Shown here one piece after another: positions 21,012-24,153 of a stretch of DNA of 24,153 nucleotides. The first letter of the stretch is position 1; every line of letters begins with the position of its first letter. The position numbers and the translations under genes are program-made. The stretch comes from a virus: positions 1 to 24,153 of the IMG/VR virus record IMGVR_UViG_3300037225_000071; one strand, 5' to 3'. Under the pieces are notes generated by a model. The model saw nothing but the letters and a program-made list of their open reading frames with translations. It ran no database searches and was not told the origin of the DNA.

Positions 21012-22584
21012 GCTTATTTTGACCTACGATGTAATTGTCGTAATTCCTATCACCAATCTGGTAACGATTATATTCATTTTTAAAAGCTTCGCAGATAAAG
21101 TAATCTATTGTATCAGATAAATGGCCGTACTTTTCATAAGTAATGCCAGTGCTTATATCTTTAGCTTTTTCCTTTAGTTTTGCACCATCTGAGTTTTCTT
21201 TAATAAACTGTAAATCTTCAATTGATTTAACACAATTTGAGCTTATAAATATATTTAAACCATTAATATTGCCTTGGAATATAGAGTTAATGAAGTTTCC
21301 ACGCATTCTGACAGATGGGTGCGATTGAGCAACTCTTTTGTTAGGTTTGTAAAATTCGAGTTCACGCATTATTATACTGTAATCGTTAAACCCTTTCTCG
21401 CTGCGTGTGTCTTCATTTTTACCCGATGGATCGCCATAAATATAAAGACCGGATAAATGACCCGGATAAAGCCGCTTAAATTCATTACAAATCCCCTTAG
21501 TGTTATTTTGCGGTGACTTTGTAAATATCTCATTTATCTGATAAGCTGTATTATTTTCAATCTGCCATATAGTAGCGTGCATTCCGGGATTAACATTGAA
21601 ATCAAAACTTAAATGTAAAACCAAATCCGATCTATATTGGTAATCTTTTACATTTCGCCAAAATTTAAACTCTTTATAAAACTCTCCGCCGGTTTCTGTT
21701 GGCTGCGGATTCTGCTGGTATAAACTTTGAAATGTTCTTAAGTTAGATTTTTGAATCATTTTTAATTTACCCAAACTATGCCTATCTGGCCATAATGCCT
21801 CCCCAATTTGCCTAATATCATTTTCGTTGTCATTAGTCTCTTTAATTGCAGGGAGTGATAGAATTGTCCACTTTTCACCCCTACCCTCATTCATTGACTT
21901 GATTATAAGCCCTGATAGATCGTTTTCATTCCACCTTGTTTGAGTAATTAGTATTCCTGAGTTATTGTGGATACGGGTAAACAATACATCGTTATACCAG
22001 TTCCAATTTCTTAACTGATAAGTTGGTGACATAGCCTCCAAACTATCTTTAACTGGATCGTCAATAATTGCATAGTCTGCTGTCGTTCCGGTTAACGCAC
22101 CGCCAACGCCTACAGCTTTAAAAAACCCTGTATGGTTTACTACTTGAAATATATCTGAATTTCGCAACCATGAACTGCTAAGAGTAACGTAGTTACTCTT
22201 ATTCAAGATGGTTTCTGGAAATATCTTATTATATTTTTCGTTATCAATTATTCGTTGGCAATCTCTATTGAATGAACTAGATAACTCTGAACTATAAGAC
22301 GCAACTACTATTTTTGAATCAGGATTTTTGCCTAACATATAGGCTGGCAGAAACCTGCTAACCAATTGCGATTTGCCATGTTGCGGTGGCATGAAGATCA
22401 TTAACCTCTTTATTTCGCCTGATATAAACTTTTCTAAATAATCACATAATAAAGCATGAAACCAGACGACTTTATAGTCTGGTTTCATATATATTGCAAA
22501 ATCCAATAAATGCCTTTTAGCAAGTTCAATACGCGCCTTATTCGCGTCTACTTGCTTGAGCAATGGCTCGTAAGATGCTGTCAT
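20995..22584 (-). CDS. terL: Terminase large subunit
   Basis: The 529-aa protein is the packaging motor. The ATPase domain shows Walker A in MPPQHGKSQ (Lys71, Ser72), an adenine-motif-like FHALLCDYLEKFISG upstream, Walker B in YAIIDDP (171-177), and a coupling motif in ILITQTRWNE (about 211-220). The C-terminal RNase H-like nuclease shows Asp328 in LSFDFNVNPG and Asp385 in YIYGDPSGKN, with later acidic residues near HLSDTIDYF. It cuts concatemers and pumps DNA through the portal. The chosen start overlaps the small subunit gene by 47 bases but keeps the conserved KARIELAKRHLLDFAIYM opening. The 3' end collides with a plus-strand gene. Confidence 0.95.
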   Translation of the reverse strand: MTASYEPLLKQVDANKARIELAKRHLLDFAIYMKPDYKVVWFHALLCDYLEKFISGEIKRLMIFMPPQHGKSQLVSRFLPAYMLGKNPDSKIVVASYSSELSSSFNRDCQRIIDNEKYNKIFPETILNKSNYVTLSSSWLRNSDIFQVVNHTGFFKAVGVGGALTGTTADYAIIDDPVKDSLEAMSPTYQLRNWNWYNDVLFTRIHNNSGILITQTRWNENDLSGLIIKSMNEGRGEKWTILSLPAIKETNDNENDIRQIGEALWPDRHSLGKLKMIQKSNLRTFQSLYQQNPQPTETGGEFYKEFKFWRNVKDYQYRSDLVLHLSFDFNVNPGMHATIWQIENNTAYQINEIFTKSPQNNTKGICNEFKRLYPGHLSGLYIYGDPSGKNEDTRSEKGFNDYSIIMRELEFYKPNKRVAQSHPSVRMRGNFINSIFQGNINGLNIFISSNCVKSIEDLQFIKENSDGAKLKEKAKDISTGITYEKYGHLSDTIDYFICEAFKNEYNRYQIGDRNYDNYIVGQNKPRQVY

Positions 22585-23008
22585 CTAATTTTGAATAATC
22601 TATTGGCTCAAACTTATCGCCTTTATTTGAATGATCTATTTCTGATTTATCGTGCCAATCCATATTTTTTAGTGCAAATATTGACCCGGTGGCACTATTA
22701 AATTGAAGGTTTTGCTCGTATTTCATTTCAATTCTTAAACGCGCCTGCCTTATTATGTAAGAGTACTCTTTTCTTTTTTCGTAATCATAAAATGACTGCC
22801 TGCTCTCAAATCCTAAATGATATGCAAGCCCGCAAATCGTATAAACAGGGATTTTGGCAATACCTGCCTGAGTAACAATATCTTTTAAATCTGGACAATT
22901 ATCAAAATATTCAGATATTTTTAAAGATAATTCCAATGACGATTTAAATAATGAAGGTTGTCCTCCTTTATTCCCTAATGCGTATTTATTTCCTTTCTTT
23001 GCACCCAT
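22538..23008 (-). CDS. Terminase small subunit (gp3-like)
   Basis: The 156-aa protein begins MGAKKGNKYALGNKGGQPSLF, a basic, Gly-rich start typical of gp3-like small terminases. Residues about 28-42 (ISEYFDNCPDLKDIV) are followed by ICGLAYHLGFESRQSFYDYEKRKEYSYIIRQARLRIE (about 58-94). This is the DNA-binding helical region with the L-G-F-x-S-R-Q-S-F-Y-D-Y-E motif. The TGSIFALKNMDWHDKSE segment (about 106-122) mediates oligomerisation. It recognises the packaging site and stimulates TerL. The ATG comes directly after the stop of a 44-aa gene (TAAATG). Confidence 0.9.
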   Translation of the reverse strand: MGAKKGNKYALGNKGGQPSLFKSSLELSLKISEYFDNCPDLKDIVTQAGIAKIPVYTICGLAYHLGFESRQSFYDYEKRKEYSYIIRQARLRIEMKYEQNLQFNSATGSIFALKNMDWHDKSEIDHSNKGDKFEPIDYSKLDDSILRAIAQASRRE

Positions 23009-23143
23009 TTAATTAGAATAAAATTTATAAAAAACATGTTTTTGAATAACTTTCTTTTCGGGGTGTACAATCCTAACATGATTCTTTAAGTCTGAATCAT
23101 GTGGCTGGATAACCTCACGAATATAGAAAGTATTTTTCTGCAT
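23009..23143 (-). CDS. 44-aa leader gene of the packaging operon
   Basis: This ORF of 44 codons plus stop begins MQKNTFYIREVIQPHDSDLKN and ends KHVFYKFYSN. Its ATG lies about 17-18 bases after the predicted transcription start of the promoter at 23169-23199. The stop TAA is immediately followed by the terminase small subunit ATG, which suggests translational coupling. It is basic with no recognised domain. The tight packing supports it as a real gene. Confidence 0.55.
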   Translation of the reverse strand: MQKNTFYIREVIQPHDSDLKNHVRIVHPEKKVIQKHVFYKFYSN

Positions 23144-23168
23144 TAATCATAAATGTATTTCTTGACTG

Positions 23169-23199
23169 CAAATATATACTAATTAACTATTTAATGCAA
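23169..23199 (-). promoter_or_regulatory. Bacteroidota-type promoter for the packaging/head operon
   Basis: Reading leftward, TTG at 23199-23197 is followed by 20 bases and then TATATTTG at 23176-23169. This matches the Bacteroidota consensus of a -33 TTTG/TTG box and a -7 TAnnTTTG box at the usual spacing. Transcription should begin near 23162, just before the 44-aa gene and the terminase genes. The -33 box overlaps the last codons of the upstream 43-aa ORF. Confidence 0.75.
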
Positions 23200-23318
23200 T
23201 ATTTTTTATCAACTTGTCTTTTAATCTTACGTATCCAATTCAAATAACACTTTCCGAACTTAACGCCGTGAGTCTTCATTAACTGATAATTATCTAATAT
23301 ATTTTCCTCTGTACTCAT
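23187..23318 (-). CDS. 43-aa small phage protein, unknown
   Basis: This short ORF begins MSTEENILDNYQLMKTHGVK and ends IKRQVDKKYCIK. It is basic at the C-terminus, with a helix-like middle (FGKCYLNWIRKIKRQ). The start overlaps a 19-codon ORF upstream through ATGA, and its 3' end runs into the promoter of the packaging operon. No family is recognised. Being short, it is only supported by its position and the overlapping start. Confidence 0.4.
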   Translation of the reverse strand: MSTEENILDNYQLMKTHGVKFGKCYLNWIRKIKRQVDKKYCIK

Positions 23319-23426
23319 TTTTTTATCCTTAATCTATATACCTTAGTCCTTTTATATTTTAGATTACCAATCATTTAATATTAAAATGTCCTACTTTTTA
23401 AGCATATATACAATAGTTATACGCAA
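23319..23426. other. Short AT-rich gap with a possible 19-aa ORF and a GTATAAC motif
   Basis: The gap between the 157-aa gene and the 43-aa ORF contains a possible minus-strand ORF at 23315-23374 (MIGNLKYKRTKVYRLRIKK), whose TGA overlaps the next ATG. Just after the stop of the 157-aa gene lies GCGTATAAC on the minus strand (23424-23416), the same nine bases that begin the attC-like palindrome at 23931. No terminator is evident. Confidence 0.35.
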
Positions 23427-23900
23427 TTAAAATCCGTGCGTATCAATAATGGTTTCGTTTGAAATTGGGTTTATGAGCTTATATTTATCATAATAGCCTC
23501 CTAAATCGTAATATCTGTATGTATTTATCAGTTTTTCATTATCTAGTTCATCCAATAATGTTGTCATTGTTATTTTAGATTCAATGTATTTAATAGCATC
23601 ATTCTTGCTTTCAAAATATTTACCAGTTTTAACATCTCCCGCAAAACTTGAAATCCAAATTAAAAAGTATATTTCTTTTGTTTCTAACTTTTTTAATCTT
23701 TGAATTTCTTCTAATACTTGATGAATCGTTCCTCCTTGCCATCCTAATGCTTTATAAACCTCTGTAATAAATATATTAGAACCATTATTATTTAACTTAT
23801 ATTCAACCCATTTGGCAATAGCTACTATTTGGTCATCGTAGTTATAAATATCACGAACTACTTCACTTTTAATTGACTTATAAATTTCTTCTGATTTCAT
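23427..23900 (-). CDS. Unrecognised 157-aa accessory protein
   Basis: The 157-aa protein (MKSEEIYKSIKSEVVRDIYN...) appears mainly helical in its first half (IVAIAKWVEYKLNNNG, VYKALGWQGGTIHQVLEEIQRLK). It ends in a Tyr-rich strand region (YRYYDLGGYYDKYKLINPI, about 128-146). I recognise no family. It lies between an attC-like palindrome on its 5' side and a matching GTATAAC on its 3' side, separated from the phage operon. A gene-cassette or host origin is therefore as likely as a phage one. No signal peptide or membrane segment is seen. Confidence 0.6.
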   Translation of the reverse strand: MKSEEIYKSIKSEVVRDIYNYDDQIVAIAKWVEYKLNNNGSNIFITEVYKALGWQGGTIHQVLEEIQRLKKLETKEIYFLIWISSFAGDVKTGKYFESKNDAIKYIESKITMTTLLDELDNEKLINTYRYYDLGGYYDKYKLINPISNETIIDTHGF

Positions 23901-23930
23901 TATATTTCGATTTAAAAATTAATAATAAAA

Positions 23931-24068
23931 GCGTATAACAACGGCTCATAAAACATAGGCGGTTCAGTGCGTTGCCAACTGTATCGCTCGTTGCAAGTTT
24001 CGGTATCGGCTGATAATTTCGCAGCTTCGTAGTCGCCTACGTTTCATAGCCGCATACCGTTATAAGCC
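23931..24068. repeat. attC-like large imperfect palindrome
   Basis: About 138 bases begin GCGTATAACAACGGCTC and end AGCCGCATACCGTTATAAGCC. The two halves are inverted copies: CGGCTCATAAAACATAGGCG near the left pairs with CGGCTATGAAACGTAGGCG on the opposite strand at the right. The ends carry GTATAAC (23933-23939) and GTTATAA (24059-24065), close to the R'' and R' core sites of integron attC elements (RYYYAAC and GTTRRRY), each off by one or two bases. It directly follows the stop of the right-edge gene, as attC follows a cassette gene. GC is higher than in the surrounding DNA. Confidence 0.5.
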
Positions 24069-24071
24069 ATA

Positions 24072-24153
24072 TTAAGACGGCTTCGATTTAGATTTTTCTA
24101 CAAGTTTTTTAAGTTCGTCCTGAATAAAGTTTTTTAGGTCTTTATTCGATTTT
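24072..24153 (-). CDS. C-terminal end of an unknown gene, cut by the window edge
   Basis: A minus-strand frame enters from the right edge and ends at TAA (24072-24074). The visible 26 residues (KSNKDLKNFIQDELKKLVEK, then SKSKPS) form a highly charged amphipathic helix. The attC-like palindrome begins only about four bases after the stop. Too little is visible to name a function. Confidence 0.5.
   Translation of the reverse strand, partial: KSNKDLKNFIQDELKKLVEKSKSKPS

Noticed and set aside
1-24153. CRISPR arrays, tRNA or rRNA genes, insertion sequences
   Set aside because: No spaced short repeats, cloverleaf genes, or transposase frames with terminal inverted repeats were seen on reading both strands.

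Overview
The window is the structural half of an AT-rich, contractile-tailed phage or prophage (Mu-like myovirus morphogenesis genes) from a member of the Bacteroidota. The host assignment rests on a textbook Bacteroidota promoter (TTG, 20 bases, TATATTTG) in front of the packaging genes, A/T-rich starts without Shine-Dalgarno sequences, signal peptides ending in 'AQ', and several virion proteins of the type found in Bacteroidota prophages. Almost every gene is on the minus strand, with stops and starts touching or overlapping, so the layout is best read from right to left.

Right edge (about 24153-23400): the 3' end of an unknown gene, a large attC-like imperfect palindrome and an unrecognised 157-aa gene. 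This looks like accessory or flanking DNA rather than phage core. From 23374 leftward come tiny leader genes, the promoter at 23169-23199, and then the small and large terminase subunits. A two-gene island on the plus strand (20575-21011) follows, together with a divergent intergenic region. Next come a small head gene, a gp36-type head-tail connector and the DUF935/gp29-type portal. Unusually, a baseplate block (J-like wedge, gp48-like protein, fibre) is set between the portal and the MuF head protein. MuF carries an ADP-ribosyltransferase-like region and a C39-type papain-fold peptidase at its C-terminus. Tail completion, tail terminator-like and HTH genes follow.

Left of a non-coding gap (12416-12500) are a ClpP-fold prohead protease with a zinc ribbon and scaffold, a signal-peptide-bearing protein in the decoration-protein position, the major capsid protein, a small charged protein, tail sheath, tail tube and the tail assembly chaperone. 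The chaperone has a previously untracked -1 frameshift extension (A9 slippery run, 60 extra codons). Then come the tape measure, a DUF6046-like protein, hub, spike, a small spike-adjacent protein, a gp25-like wedge protein, a double-LysM protein, and two secreted-looking fibre genes. The last fibre runs off the left edge and is missed if a stop-to-stop ORF with both ends is required.

The genes together would package DNA (TerS/TerL into portal and capsid), build the capsid on a protease-scaffold, and make a contractile tail about 85 nm long (inferred from the 576-aa tape measure). No integrase, transposase, repressor, replication or lysis gene is visible, so lysogeny and integration mode cannot be judged here. 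The most notable points are the MuF toxin-like fusion, the frameshifted chaperone, related carbohydrate-binding-like modules inserted in both sheath and connector, signal peptides on virion proteins, a 54-bp tandem duplication that remodelled an ATGA gene junction, and the attC-like element at the right edge.
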